32,049 nucleotides of DNA from Oscillospiraceae bacterium (lineage in GTDB: Bacteria; Bacillota_A; Clostridia; Oscillospirales; CAG-272), in the NCBI GenBank assembly GCA_015063335.1, contig SVUH01000018.1:1-32049 (forward strand), read 5' to 3'. Below, piece by piece: positions 1 to 6,929 of the stretch. Within the stretch, counting starts at the first letter, position 1; each line of letters starts with the position of its first letter. The notes under the pieces are model-generated. The model was not told the origin of the DNA and made no database searches. It was given only the letters and a program-made list of their open reading frames with translations. A program made the translations under genes and the position numbers.

Positions 1-7
1 TCCTTAC

Positions 8-436
8 TTAGATCTCAACTGCTTCGGGCTTCTGCGCTGCGTGAGCGTGCTCTGCGCCTGCATAAACCTTAAGTCTGGTTGCGGATTTTGCTCCGATAGT
101 GTTGTGAGGAAGCATTCCCTTTACTGCGAGCTCCATTGCCATCTCGGGCTTGGTTGCCATAAGGGTCTTGTACTGAACTTCCTTAAGTCCGCCGATATAG
201 CCGCTGTGTCTGCGGTAGTACTTCTGCTCCAGCTTTCTACCGGTGAGTACTGCCTTGTCTGCGTTAACGATGATTACGAACTCACCGCAGTCTACGTGAG
301 GGGTGAATTCAGGGCGATGCTTGCCGCGAAGAATGTTTGCAGCTGCTACTGCGGTTCTACCAAGGGGCTTTCCTGCAGCATCAATTACATACCACTTGCG
401 CTCAAGCTTTTCTGCTTTTGCCATGTAAGTTGACAT
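8..436 (-). CDS. rplM: 50S ribosomal protein L13
   Basis: L13 is an early-assembling protein of the large ribosomal subunit. The 142-residue product matches the usual family length and carries the family landmarks: an N-terminal WYVIDA-GKPLGR stretch (about residues 16-27), RPEFTPHVD (41-49) and VKGMLPHN (105-112). I start it at the ATG at 436, nine bases after a GGAGG; an in-frame TTG two codons upstream is too close to that site. A consensus promoter lies directly upstream. The stop is followed by AAGGA at the window edge, which fits a ribosome binding site for rpsI (S9), the usual next gene, but that gene is outside the window. Identification is secure from sequence. Confidence 0.97.
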   Translation of the reverse strand: MSTYMAKAEKLERKWYVIDAAGKPLGRTAVAAANILRGKHRPEFTPHVDCGEFVIIVNADKAVLTGRKLEQKYYRRHSGYIGGLKEVQYKTLMATKPEMAMELAVKGMLPHNTIGAKSATRLKVYAGAEHAHAAQKPEAVEI

Positions 437-481
437 TGTCAAATTCCTCCAAAATTTTAGTTTTAATTTTCATACCCGCAT

Positions 482-510
482 ATTATACCACGCAAGAAAG
501 CGCTTGTCAA
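482..510 (-). promoter_or_regulatory. sigma-A promoter of rplM
   Basis: On the minus strand, TTGACA (505-510) and TATAAT (482-487) are separated by 17 bases, a perfect housekeeping promoter. Transcription would start near 475, leaving a leader of about 40 bases before the rplM start. That is too short for a structured L13 leader, and none is visible. Confidence 0.88.
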
Positions 511-634
511 TACCTTTTTTGAAAAAAATTTCAAAAATTTAATTTAGATATATGCAAGCTCGTTTTTTCTCTTAAAACGACCCGTTTTGCTCCCAAATGC
601 TAATTTTAAATTTTTGATTTTTTTACATGCCGAT

Positions 635-663
635 GCATATCGCAAAAACGTATTACATATATT
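635..663 (+). promoter_or_regulatory. possible sporulation (sigma-E-like) promoter of the S1 gene
   Basis: GCATATC (635-641) and CATATATT (656-663) are 14 bases apart. This resembles the B. subtilis sigma-E pattern (KMATATT, 14-15 bases, CATACAAT). No convincing sigma-A pair was found in front of the gene at 697. The surroundings are very AT rich, so chance similarity is possible. Confidence 0.3.
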
Positions 664-696
664 GTAACATCGTAAACAAGGAGGTTTAATATTAAG

Positions 697-1650
697 ATGA
701 CAAACCGCTACCGTCCCGAGGGATATCTTTTCGGGACTCATGAAAATCGCGAATATATCTCCAGCCGCCAAGGTCTTGAGCACGCTTTGAATGAGGGCAA
801 AATTCTTGAAGCCACTGCCCTACTCTGCGACAGCCACATGCGCCTGCACGTTGACCTTTACGGCATGACGGGAATAATTGATAAATCGGAAGCTTTATAT
901 AATCCCACGTCCGCTACAATTAAAGATATTGCAGTTATTACGCGCGTCGGCAAGCCCGTTTGCTTCAAGGTAATGGGCTTTACATACGAAAACGGCAAGG
1001 AAGTTGTGATCCTCTCCCGCCGCGAGGCGCAAAAGGAATGTCTAATGTCTTATCTTTGTGATATGATACCGGGAGATATTATTGAAGCAAAGGTCACACA
1101 TCTTGACAGCTTCGGCGCGTTCGTGGACGTCGGCTGCGGAGTCGTTTCCCTTTTATCTATCGACTGCATTTCCGTTTCCCGCATATCACACCCCTCCGAT
1201 CGCCTTTCGGTGGGTGACAAAATTTTCACGGTAATAAAGTCCATTGACCGCGATGCGGGACGTATCTTCGTCAGCATGCGAGAGCTTCTCGGTACGTGGC
1301 AGGAAAACGCCTCAGCCTTTGAGGTCGGGCAAACCGTTGCGGGGATCGTGCGGAGCATTGAGCCTTACGGCGTTTTCGTGGAGCTTGCGCCAAATCTTGC
1401 GGGGCTTGCTGAGCTTCGAGAAGGAACGGACGACGAAACTCTTGCAAAGGTCGGTGAGCACGCCGCCGTTTACATAAAGAGCATCCTCCCCGACAGAATG
1501 AAAATAAAGCTTGTGCTCATTGATGCGTACCGTGTCGGCAAAAGCATCTCGGAGATAAAATATTTCGTTGACTGCGAGAAGACCTCTCACATTGATAAAT
1601 GGGTATATTCTCCTCCCAATTCGAGTAAAATCATAGAAACCGTATTTTAA
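697..1650 (+). CDS. S1 RNA-binding domain protein (two S1 repeats)
   Basis: The 317-residue protein holds two S1-type OB folds. The first is about residues 125-197 (GDIIEAKV, FGAFVDVG, SRISHP, a closing FVSMREL). The second, about 208-278, is more diverged (FEVGQTV, YGVFVEL). The N-terminal 120 residues contain no domain I recognise. S1 repeats bind single-stranded RNA; related Clostridia proteins are often annotated as S1-like or 30S S1 homologues, but this is much shorter than true S1 (4-6 repeats). The start follows GGAGG with a rather long 12-base spacer. The gene stands alone, between divergent rplM and convergent queT, and ends in a palindromic terminator. An RNA-binding role is well supported; the target is unknown. 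Confidence 0.85.
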   Translation: MTNRYRPEGYLFGTHENREYISSRQGLEHALNEGKILEATALLCDSHMRLHVDLYGMTGIIDKSEALYNPTSATIKDIAVITRVGKPVCFKVMGFTYENGKEVVILSRREAQKECLMSYLCDMIPGDIIEAKVTHLDSFGAFVDVGCGVVSLLSIDCISVSRISHPSDRLSVGDKIFTVIKSIDRDAGRIFVSMRELLGTWQENASAFEVGQTVAGIVRSIEPYGVFVELAPNLAGLAELREGTDDETLAKVGEHAAVYIKSILPDRMKIKLVLIDAYRVGKSISEIKYFVDCEKTSHIDKWVYSPPNSSKIIETVF

Positions 1651-1660
1651 CAAAAAACAA

Positions 1661-1690
1661 AGAGCGAACGGCATGCCGTTCGCTTTTTCT
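1661..1690. terminator. bidirectional intrinsic terminator between S1 gene and queT
   Basis: A perfect 9-bp stem (1663-1671 with 1676-1684, AGCGAACGG against CCGTTCGCT) closes a CATG loop. It is followed by TTTTTCTT on the plus strand and by a T-rich run on the minus strand. It lies 12 bases after the S1 stop and 19 bases beyond the queT stop, so it can end both convergent genes. Confidence 0.9.
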
Positions 1691-1703
1691 TATTCATTCT
1701 TTA

Positions 1704-2198
1704 TTATTTAAGCTTGAAAATTCTGTTTTCATGTTTCTTCAAAGAGAAATACAGTCCCGTACCAAGCACGCATACCGAGATCAGCTCACCGATACCAACA
1801 GTCAGCATCATAAACGGTATTGCTTCCTCTACACCGTAGCCGTAGGCAAGCACAAACGGAACGATAAGCGCGTTTGCCGCCACGGGGGGCAAGGTAGCGA
1901 CTATCGGAAGCTTCCTCAAAAAATACGTACCAAGCGCACCTATGAGCGTTGCTATCGGTCCTACGACAATATCGAGCCACACTGCGCCCGCCAATAGGTT
2001 TGAAAGAAGACATCCGAGATAAAGTCCCGGAATTGCCGCAGGTGTGAAAATAGGCAGTATACAGAGCATCTCCGACACTCTTACCTGAATAACACCCGAA
2101 TCAAGTCCAAATATCTTTACCGCGTAGGTAAGGACGACGTAAAGCGCGGCGATTATAGCGCCTTGGCATAGGAATACTGTTTTTGCGTTCCGTTTCAT
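1704..2198 (-). CDS. queT: queuosine precursor ECF transporter S component QueT
   Basis: The 164-residue, strongly hydrophobic protein resembles the QueT family, the substrate-binding membrane subunit of an energy-coupling factor transporter for queuosine precursors. Visible landmarks are the N-terminal AIIAALYVVLTY helix, the family-typical IQVRVSEMLCILP segment (about residues 37-49) and several further membrane helices. The start at 2198 was chosen because it follows GGAG by seven bases; the open frame extends upstream through the riboswitch but has no ribosome binding site there. The preQ1-I riboswitch in its leader independently supports the substrate. No ECF A/A'/T genes are in the window, so it would use a shared energising module elsewhere. 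Two hydrophobic vitamin transporter genes (this and folT) flank folC. Confidence 0.9.
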   Translation of the reverse strand: MKRNAKTVFLCQGAIIAALYVVLTYAVKIFGLDSGVIQVRVSEMLCILPIFTPAAIPGLYLGCLLSNLLAGAVWLDIVVGPIATLIGALGTYFLRKLPIVATLPPVAANALIVPFVLAYGYGVEEAIPFMMLTVGIGELISVCVLGTGLYFSLKKHENRIFKLK

Positions 2199-2205
2199 GT
2201 TTATT

Positions 2206-2247
2206 CTCCGTAGTTTTGTTTTTCGTGAGGATGGTTTCGAACTCACG
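2206..2247 (-). promoter_or_regulatory. preQ1-I riboswitch controlling queT translation
   Basis: Read on the minus strand, the stem CGTGAG (2247-2242) pairs perfectly with CTCACG (2229-2224). It closes a 12-base loop beginning TTCGAA and containing ACC. An A-rich tail follows (2223-2206) and ends in CTACGGAG. This is the class I preQ1 layout: a short stem, a loop, and an A-rich tail that folds back to make an H-type pseudoknot. The GG of the ribosome binding site can pair with the CC in the loop, as in the T. tengcongensis aptamer. Ligand binding would therefore hide the GGAG and lower QueT translation. The gene downstream fits. Confidence 0.8.
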
Positions 2248-2255
2248 TAAGGTAC

Positions 2256-2284
2256 ATTATACCACAGGTATCGAAAAAAGTCAA
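2256..2284 (-). promoter_or_regulatory. sigma-A promoter of queT and its riboswitch
   Basis: TTGACT (2279-2284) and TATAAT (2256-2261) lie 17 bases apart on the minus strand, just past the folC stop. The start of transcription would fall a few bases before the preQ1-I aptamer, so queT is expressed separately from folT-folC. Confidence 0.87.
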
Positions 2285-2290
2285 CACAAA

Positions 2291-3544
2291 TTACTTCATT
2301 ATTTGACAGTAGGTATATAATGAACCGAGACAAACGAGCGGCAAGCCGTCTTTGTGCGCCTTTTTCTTTGCGGCATCAAAAGCCTCTGCTACGCCGTCGT
2401 ATATAAAGCACTCAACACCGTTTTTCGAAAGAACATCGGAATAGTCCTTAGCGGGGAGCGCGCGGGGATTATCCGGTGTCATAACGAACGCGGCAGAGGC
2501 GATTTCGGATAGGCGCGAGGCAATATAGTCGTAATCCTTATCCTTAAGCACGCCCGTAAGCACGTAGACCTTACGTTCAAAATAATGCTTGATGCTTTTT
2601 ACAGCGCTGTCTATTCCCTCGGGGTTATGCGCGCCGTCAAAAATTATGAGCGGCTCTTTTTCAATGATTTCAAATCTTGCCTGCCAGCGCGCCGCCAAAA
2701 GTCCGTCGCGCACAGCGTCATCGGAAATATCAAGTCCGCCGTCTCGCAGAATATCTACTGCGGTAAGCACGGATGCGGAATTTCTCGGCTGATAAAGTCC
2801 GAGAAGATGTATTTTCATGTCACTCCAAGTGCCAAAGTCAAAGCTTGTTCCCTGAAGTGTTGCTTCTTTGATTTTGAGCTTACTATAATCTGTGCGGTAG
2901 CACTTACTTCCCTCTTTTTGAGCGGTATCGCTTATTACAGCATATACGGACTCCCCCTCACCGCCAAAAAGCACGGGGCGAGTGTCCTTGATTATGCCTG
3001 CTTTCTCTGCGGCTATCTTTTCCACCGTATCGCCTAGAAACGCGGTGTGGTCAAGGGCAATGCCCGTTATAACCGAAAGTAGAGGATCTCTTATTATATT
3101 AGTGGAATCAAGTCTGCCACCCATACCCGCCTCAAGCACTACGACATCACACCCGTTTCGTCTGAAATACTCAAACGCCACGGCGGTTATAAGCTCAAAC
3201 TCCGTAGGCTTATCCGTCATGTCTTCAGCTATGGGGCGCACGTAGGTAGTTATCTCTGCAAGCTCACCGTCGGAGATCGGCTCGCCATTTATACACATTC
3301 TCTCGTTAAAAATGCGGATATAGGGAGAGGTATAAAGTCCTGTTTTATATCCCGCCTTACAAAGTATACTTGAAAGCATGGAGCAGAATGAGCCCTTACC
3401 GTTAGTGCCTGCGACGTGGATAAATTTAAGTCCGCGTTCAGGGTGACCGAGTCTTTTGCAAAGCTCACCTATTCTCTCAAGTCCCGGCTTGCAGAAGCAC
3501 CAGCTTATGCTGTGTATATATTCAAGTGATTCTTCGTAATTCAT
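2291..3544 (-). CDS. folC: bifunctional folylpolyglutamate / dihydrofolate synthase
   Basis: FolC ligates glutamate to folates in the cytoplasm using ATP, which retains folate in the cell; many bacterial enzymes also make dihydrofolate from dihydropteroate. The 417-residue product has the Mur-ligase-type P-loop AGTNGKGS (about 45-52), the YTSPYIR segment after it, GGRLDSTN (about 141-148) and the C-terminal Mur-type domain with IIFDGAHNPEG. Length is normal. Its start overlaps the folT stop by four bases (ATGA) and a GGAGAAAG precedes it, so it is translationally coupled to folT and lies under the same THF riboswitch. Pairing of folate uptake and polyglutamylation in one transcript fits salvage of external folate. 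Confidence 0.96.
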   Translation of the reverse strand: MNYEESLEYIHSISWCFCKPGLERIGELCKRLGHPERGLKFIHVAGTNGKGSFCSMLSSILCKAGYKTGLYTSPYIRIFNERMCINGEPISDGELAEITTYVRPIAEDMTDKPTEFELITAVAFEYFRRNGCDVVVLEAGMGGRLDSTNIIRDPLLSVITGIALDHTAFLGDTVEKIAAEKAGIIKDTRPVLFGGEGESVYAVISDTAQKEGSKCYRTDYSKLKIKEATLQGTSFDFGTWSDMKIHLLGLYQPRNSASVLTAVDILRDGGLDISDDAVRDGLLAARWQARFEIIEKEPLIIFDGAHNPEGIDSAVKSIKHYFERKVYVLTGVLKDKDYDYIASRLSEIASAAFVMTPDNPRALPAKDYSDVLSKNGVECFIYDGVAEAFDAAKKKAHKDGLPLVCLGSLYTYCQIMK

Positions 3545-4089
3545 AAGCTTTCTCCCATGGTGTAGTCCACTGCGCGTCTGAACGACGCTCTGTCAAACAA
3601 AAGGCAAATAATAAAAATTTCCACAGATGCTATAACGAGATACAGAGGTATTCTCCAAAGCACCAATATTCCGTAAAACTGATAAAGACCTATGCTCTTT
3701 ACTATAATCGAGCCCGTGATGTGCGCAAGAGCACCCGACAGTATTATCTGTCTCCTACCCTTTTTCCTTACTATAAATCTTGCAACGATGCCAGACACCG
3801 CGCCGATCAGCGCCGCGCCTGCCGTAACTATGAGGTTGGGCGGATAAGTCTGCGGAGACAAAAGATAGCTCACAAGGTCGGAAGCCGCGCCAACGATAGC
3901 GCCAACTATCGGTCCGTAAAGAATACCCGAAACGATTATCGGCAGGTTTTCAAAGGTTATTCTGAAAAGTCCACCGCCGAAATTGAGATAAGTCTTACAA
4001 AAAATACCTATCACGACGCTCATGGCAACAAGCATTGCCGCTATGGTCATTCCCTTTATGCTTCTGAAAAGCTTTGTTTTATTTTTCAT
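3541..4089 (-). CDS. folT: folate ECF transporter S component FolT
   Basis: The 182-residue membrane protein looks like the FolT family, the folate-binding subunit of group II ECF transporters. It has about five or six hydrophobic helices, with the family-typical RITFENLPIIVSGILYGP segment near residues 43-60, followed by GAIVGAASDLVSY. A THF riboswitch in its leader strongly supports the folate assignment. The start at 4089 follows GGAGG, which itself forms part of a leader hairpin. The stop overlaps folC. The helix-rich sequence alone could not separate it from other S components; the assignment leans on the riboswitch and on folC. Confidence 0.9.
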   Translation of the reverse strand: MKNKTKLFRSIKGMTIAAMLVAMSVVIGIFCKTYLNFGGGLFRITFENLPIIVSGILYGPIVGAIVGAASDLVSYLLSPQTYPPNLIVTAGAALIGAVSGIVARFIVRKKGRRQIILSGALAHITGSIIVKSIGLYQFYGILVLWRIPLYLVIASVEIFIICLLFDRASFRRAVDYTMGESL

Positions 4090-4096
4090 GAAAAAA

Positions 4097-4139
4097 CGCC
4101 TCCTTTTCCTCGACTCATAGGTTCGGGATAAAGAAGGCG
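4097..4139 (-). promoter_or_regulatory. expression-platform hairpin of the THF riboswitch
   Basis: On the minus strand CGCCTTCTTT (4139-4130) can pair along its full length with AAAGGAGGCG (4106-4097), including one G-U pair. The hairpin encloses 23 bases. The second arm contains the folT GGAGG, and six Ts follow immediately. The hairpin can therefore hide the ribosome binding site and may also act as an intrinsic terminator. It lies between the aptamer and the start codon, where an expression platform is expected. Confidence 0.7.
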
Positions 4140-4172
4140 CGCGTTGCCATAAGGACTACCCTTTTACCGTAT

Positions 4173-4271
4173 GAAGCGGGATGCAGACTACGAGCCGCAA
4201 ATCAAATGATTTTTCGTCCCATGGACAACTCCCCGTCCCACAGGCACTTCACGCTCGCAATCTTACTCTTC
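4173..4271 (-). promoter_or_regulatory. tetrahydrofolate (THF) riboswitch
   Basis: Read on the minus strand, the leader runs GAAGAGTA at its 5' end, then GCGTGAAGTG, GGGGAGTTGTC, GGGACGAAAA, and closes with GGCTCGTAG and TGCATCCCGCTTC. These blocks match in order the conserved core of the THF aptamer: GAGTA, GCGT-AAGTG, GGGA-GTTG, ACGAA, and TGCATCC-GC at the 3' end. The terminal GAAG/CTTC pair closes P1. It sits 83 bases upstream of folT, a classic THF-regulated gene. I first considered a T-box because of a GGCAACGCG further down; the aptamer core rules that out. Confidence 0.85.
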
Positions 4272-4286
4272 TACAATTATGTATTA

Positions 4287-4314
4287 ATTATAACACTTTT
4301 TTGCCGTTTGTCAA
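4287..4314 (-). promoter_or_regulatory. sigma-A promoter of the folT-folC transcript
   Basis: TTGACA (4309-4314) and TATAAT (4287-4292) are 16 bases apart on the minus strand. The predicted start near 4280 falls directly before the THF aptamer. Confidence 0.85.
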
Positions 4315-4334
4315 TAACTTTAAGGAAAAATCTC

Positions 4335-4363
4335 TTGACCTGTCTATTTCGGTATGCTATAAT
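4335..4363 (+). promoter_or_regulatory. consensus plus-strand promoter reading into a terminator
   Basis: TTGACC (4335-4340) and TATAAT (4358-4363) are exactly 17 bases apart on the plus strand. The start of transcription would be near 4370, five to six bases before a strong terminator stem. No gene follows on this strand; the next gene (4486-5334) is antisense. It is divergent to the folT promoter, with 20 bases between the two -35 boxes. Confidence 0.6.
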
Positions 4364-4374
4364 TCAAATTAAAT

Positions 4375-4427
4375 AACCGCCCTGCGGCTTACCTCTGCAT
4401 TCGCAGACTGCCGCAGGGCGGTTTTCT
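4375..4427. terminator. strong bidirectional terminator downstream of the deacetylase gene
   Basis: AACCGCCCTGCGGC (4375-4388) pairs over 14 bp with GCCGCAGGGCGGTT (4410-4423). Between the arms a smaller TCTGC / GCAGA stem adds a second hairpin. TTTTCTT follows on the plus strand and TTATTTAATTT on the minus strand. It ends the polysaccharide deacetylase transcript on the minus strand and would also stop transcription from the plus-strand promoter just before it. Confidence 0.88.
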
Positions 4428-4485
4428 TATGTTAAGCTTTCAATGCTTACGCCCAGCTCATGGTCGTAGGCTTTTTCCTCAATAA

Positions 4486-5334
4486 TTAACTGCGCGCCGC
4501 GTGTGAAAAATTCTTACCTGCACACAAATCATTTCCAATAAGCTCGGAAACTGTGACTACCTCGTAGCCCTCCTCGTGAAGGCGCTCGAGAATCACGACG
4601 GTTGCATCGTATGTACTTTCATAAATATCGTGCATAAGAATTATGCTTCCGTCCTGCACATTTTCCATCACGTTATCGACAATTTGCTCGACCTTTTCTT
4701 TTTGTACTGCGGCAGAATCTCCGGAAGAATACTTATACTTCCAATCCTCCGAGTCAACGTCCCACATGATCACGGAATATTGTGAATTCTTAACCTGAGT
4801 CTGGGTTATCCGTCCGCCTACCGGACGCATAAGCCTTACGTTATACCCCTTAGCCTGTGAGCGTATCGCAGAGGCGGTCAAGGAAAGCTCCGACTTATAT
4901 ACCGAATCGTTGCAGGTATCGTAATAATAATCGTGCGTATACGCATGTATTCCTATCTCGTTTCCGTGATTTGCCGCGTACTGCATGGCATCTCCGCCTG
5001 CATACTCACTTCCGTCAACTCGGTTACCGACCACAAAAAAGGTTGCATGATAGCCGTATTTATCAAGCTCATTGACTATTTTTGCCGTTCTCGTCACGTG
5101 AGGGCCGTCGTCGTAGGTAATAGCGACTCGCTTTGAATATTTCCCGTCAGTCTTTTTGTTCTCAGTCGTCTCTGAGGTATTCGTCTGAACGTTATTGCCG
5201 ATTATCGGAACAAAAGCGTCATTATCATTTCTGTTTGGACGCCTTTTGCTTCCTCCGTCGTCACATCCTCCGAGAACCGTTACAAGGCAAAGCAGAACAC
5301 ATATGCATGCGGTAAATATACTTCTTTTCTTCAT
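4486..5334 (-). CDS. polysaccharide deacetylase (NodB domain) lipoprotein
   Basis: The 282-residue protein begins with a lipoprotein signal (hydrophobic 8-21, lipobox ending at C24), then a polar linker to about residue 68, then a NodB homology domain. It is expected on the outer face of the membrane, removing acetyl groups from peptidoglycan or another surface glycan. Motif 1 is TYDDGPH (73-79), motif 2 HAYTH (130-134, metal-binding H130 and H134), motif 4 WDVDSEDW (191-198) and motif 5 LMHD (233-236). Motif 3, usually RPPYG, is RPVGG (170-174), a small departure. Related Clostridia proteins are annotated as PdaA/PgdA-like, but the exact substrate cannot be told. The start follows AAGGA. It lies 14 bases after hprK, so both probably share the hprK promoter. 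Confidence 0.88.
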   Translation of the reverse strand: MKKRSIFTACICVLLCLVTVLGGCDDGGSKRRPNRNDNDAFVPIIGNNVQTNTSETTENKKTDGKYSKRVAITYDDGPHVTRTAKIVNELDKYGYHATFFVVGNRVDGSEYAGGDAMQYAANHGNEIGIHAYTHDYYYDTCNDSVYKSELSLTASAIRSQAKGYNVRLMRPVGGRITQTQVKNSQYSVIMWDVDSEDWKYKYSSGDSAAVQKEKVEQIVDNVMENVQDGSIILMHDIYESTYDATVVILERLHEEGYEVVTVSELIGNDLCAGKNFSHAARS

Positions 5335-5348
5335 ACCGTGCGCTGTCC

Positions 5349-6275
5349 TTAAAAATCCTGCTCCATAAGGCGCTTATTGAATTCCTCTGCCGTGTTATAT
5401 CCCATTTTCTTTTGTCTGTTATTCATAGCGGCAATTTCAAGAACCACTGCAAGGTTTCTACCGGGATGCACGGGAATGGTGATAGACGGAACGTCAATAC
5501 CCAAAATGTTTTCGTGCTGCTCGTCAAGGCCAAATCGGTCGTACATCTTTTCGGGATCCCACTGTTCAAGATTTATGACAAGGTCAATTCTCTCCGTTGC
5601 TTTTACCGCACCCATACCAAACAGTCTGCGGACATCAACTATTCCTATTCCGCGAAGCTCGATATAGTAGCGGATAAGCTCGGGGGCACTTCCGACGAGC
5701 GTTCTTGCGGAAACGCGCTTTATCTCGACCGCGTCGTCAGCAATAAGTCGGTGTCCTCTCTTTACAAGCTCGATCGCCGTTTCGCTCTTTCCTATTCCGC
5801 TGTCTCCGAGTATAAGCATACCCTCGCCGTAAACCTCTACAAGAACTCCGTGTCGGGTAATTCTGGGCGCAAGGCTCGTATTGAGGTTAGCTATCAGGGA
5901 TGCGAGAAATTCACTCGTTCTCGTAGACGTTCCCATAAGCGGAACGCCGTATTCCCTTGCCTTCTGCAGCATCTCATCGCATGGCAAAATATTTGACGTA
6001 AGTATAATAAGCACGGGCTTTTGTTTAAGATATGAGTCGAGCGCGCTCATACGCTTATCTGACGAAAGCTCTGAAAGATATTGCTTCTCCACACGTCCTA
6101 TTACCTGTATTCTCATAGGGTCGAACATCTCAACGAAGCCCGCGAGCGCAAGTCCTGGGCGATCAACCTCCGTGCTCGATATTTGTATCTCCGCCGCAGA
6201 CGTAGGCATATACAATTCCTCAAGCTGAAATTCTTTAACCAATGACTCAAGGGATATACTGTATTTTGACTTCAT
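5349..6275 (-). CDS. hprK: HPr kinase/phosphorylase
   Basis: HprK phosphorylates and dephosphorylates Ser46 of HPr in response to glycolytic intermediates, the central switch of carbon catabolite repression in Bacillota. The 308-residue length is standard. The C-terminal catalytic half has the conserved H142 before VLVEVYG, the P-loop GDSGIGKS (157-164), the signature IELRGIGIVDVRRLFG (about 207-222) and a closing NNRQKKMGYN. The N-terminal half is the usual regulatory domain. HPr and other PTS genes are not in the window. Its own promoter lies upstream and GGAGG precedes the start. All catalytic motifs look intact. Confidence 0.97.
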   Translation of the reverse strand: MKSKYSISLESLVKEFQLEELYMPTSAAEIQISSTEVDRPGLALAGFVEMFDPMRIQVIGRVEKQYLSELSSDKRMSALDSYLKQKPVLIILTSNILPCDEMLQKAREYGVPLMGTSTRTSEFLASLIANLNTSLAPRITRHGVLVEVYGEGMLILGDSGIGKSETAIELVKRGHRLIADDAVEIKRVSARTLVGSAPELIRYYIELRGIGIVDVRRLFGMGAVKATERIDLVINLEQWDPEKMYDRFGLDEQHENILGIDVPSITIPVHPGRNLAVVLEIAAMNNRQKKMGYNTAEEFNKRLMEQDF

Positions 6276-6333
6276 ATCAACACCTCCGAAAAAAATCCGC
6301 GTGCATTACAGCGCACCGTACACACTATGTTTA

Positions 6334-6362
6334 ATTATACCATATATTTAACAAAATTGGAA
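6334..6362 (-). promoter_or_regulatory. extended -10 promoter of hprK
   Basis: TATAAT (6334-6339) is preceded by TGG, an extended -10 arrangement. A weak -35, TTCCAA (6357-6362), lies 17 bases upstream on the minus strand. The transcript would have a leader of about 55 bases; no catabolite-responsive cre site was recognised in it. Confidence 0.7.
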
Positions 6363-6411
6363 GAGCTTTTTATAAATTTATATACGTACTTTTCACTTTT
6401 CTAAGCCCTTT

Positions 6412-6450
6412 TGGAAAAAGGAAAAGAGCCGTCCCTTTATGGGACGGCTC
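6412..6450 (-). terminator. rplS intrinsic terminator
   Basis: GAGCCGTCCC (6450-6441 on the minus strand) pairs perfectly with GGGACGGCTC (6435-6426) around a five-base loop. It is followed by TTTTCCTTTTTCC. It lies eight bases past the rplS stop and insulates rplS from hprK. Confidence 0.93.
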
Positions 6451-6457
6451 AAAGCAC

Positions 6458-6799
6458 TTAGATCTTTTCCTTAACCTTAGATGCCTTACCAACTCTGTCG
6501 CGCAAGTAGTAGAGCTTTGCTCTTCTTACCTTACCCTGACGGATGATGTCCACCTTCTCAACGTTGGGAGAGTGGATCGGGAAGGTCTTTTCAACGCCGC
6601 AGCCGTAAGAAACACGTCTTACAGTGAACGTCTCGGAGATTCCGCCGCCGTGCTTAGCGATAACGGTTCCCTCAAACATCTGAATTCTCTCGCGAGAACC
6701 CTCCTTGATCTTGTTGTGAACACGGATAGTGTCACCAACGTTGATTACCGGAACTTCGGTCTTCAACTGCTCGTTTGTAAAAGCCTGAAGCATGTTCAT
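6458..6799 (-). CDS. rplS: 50S ribosomal protein L19
   Basis: L19 lies at the interface of the 30S and 50S subunits. The 113-residue product is of normal length and has the family core [16 protein letters not shown] (about 16-31), [16 protein letters not shown] (about 38-53), [19 protein letters not shown] and the C-terminal [20 protein letters not shown] eight bases upstream sets the start. It is a monocistronic unit here with its own promoter, a leader hairpin and a terminator; trmD and rimM, frequent partners of rplS, are not adjacent. Confidence 0.98.
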   Translation of the reverse strand: MNMLQAFTNEQLKTEVPVINVGDTIRVHNKIKEGSRERIQMFEGTVIAKHGGGISETFTVRRVSYGCGVEKTFPIHSPNVEKVDIIRQGKVRRAKLYYLRDRVGKASKVKEKI

Positions 6800-6807
6800 C
6801 GTTCAGT

Positions 6808-6884
6808 CCTCCTAATAAATAATATCCAGACGTTCATGCAGAGCTTCGCAGCGGACCGCCTTTAAGCTGTGTTTTGCACACAGC
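6808..6884 (-). promoter_or_regulatory. candidate L19 leader (autoregulatory 5' UTR)
   Basis: The roughly 80-base leader of rplS begins with a perfect 7-bp hairpin, GCTGTGT/ACACAGC (6884-6866 on the minus strand, five-base loop). It continues with a GC-rich stretch containing GCGGTCCGC and CTGCGAAGCTCTGC, and ends at the AGGAGG ribosome binding site. Bacillota rplS genes are known to carry a conserved L19 leader thought to let the protein control its own synthesis. Position and hairpins fit, but I could not align it base by base from memory. Confidence 0.5.
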
Positions 6885-6891
6885 GAGATAT

Positions 6892-6920
6892 ATTATATCA
6901 TAACGTTTGCACTTTTGCAA
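6892..6920 (-). promoter_or_regulatory. sigma-A promoter of rplS
   Basis: TTGCAA (6915-6920) and TATAAT (6892-6897) are 17 bases apart on the minus strand. Transcription would start at the base of the leader hairpin. The -35 box lies only ten bases past the stop codon of the flippase gene, for which no terminator is visible. Confidence 0.85.
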
Positions 6921-6929
6921 TACCTTTTT

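Noticed and set aside
4131..4160. T-box-like GGCAACGCG upstream of folT
   Set aside because: No specifier stem-loop or full AGGGTGG-ACCGCG box; the THF aptamer core explains the leader.
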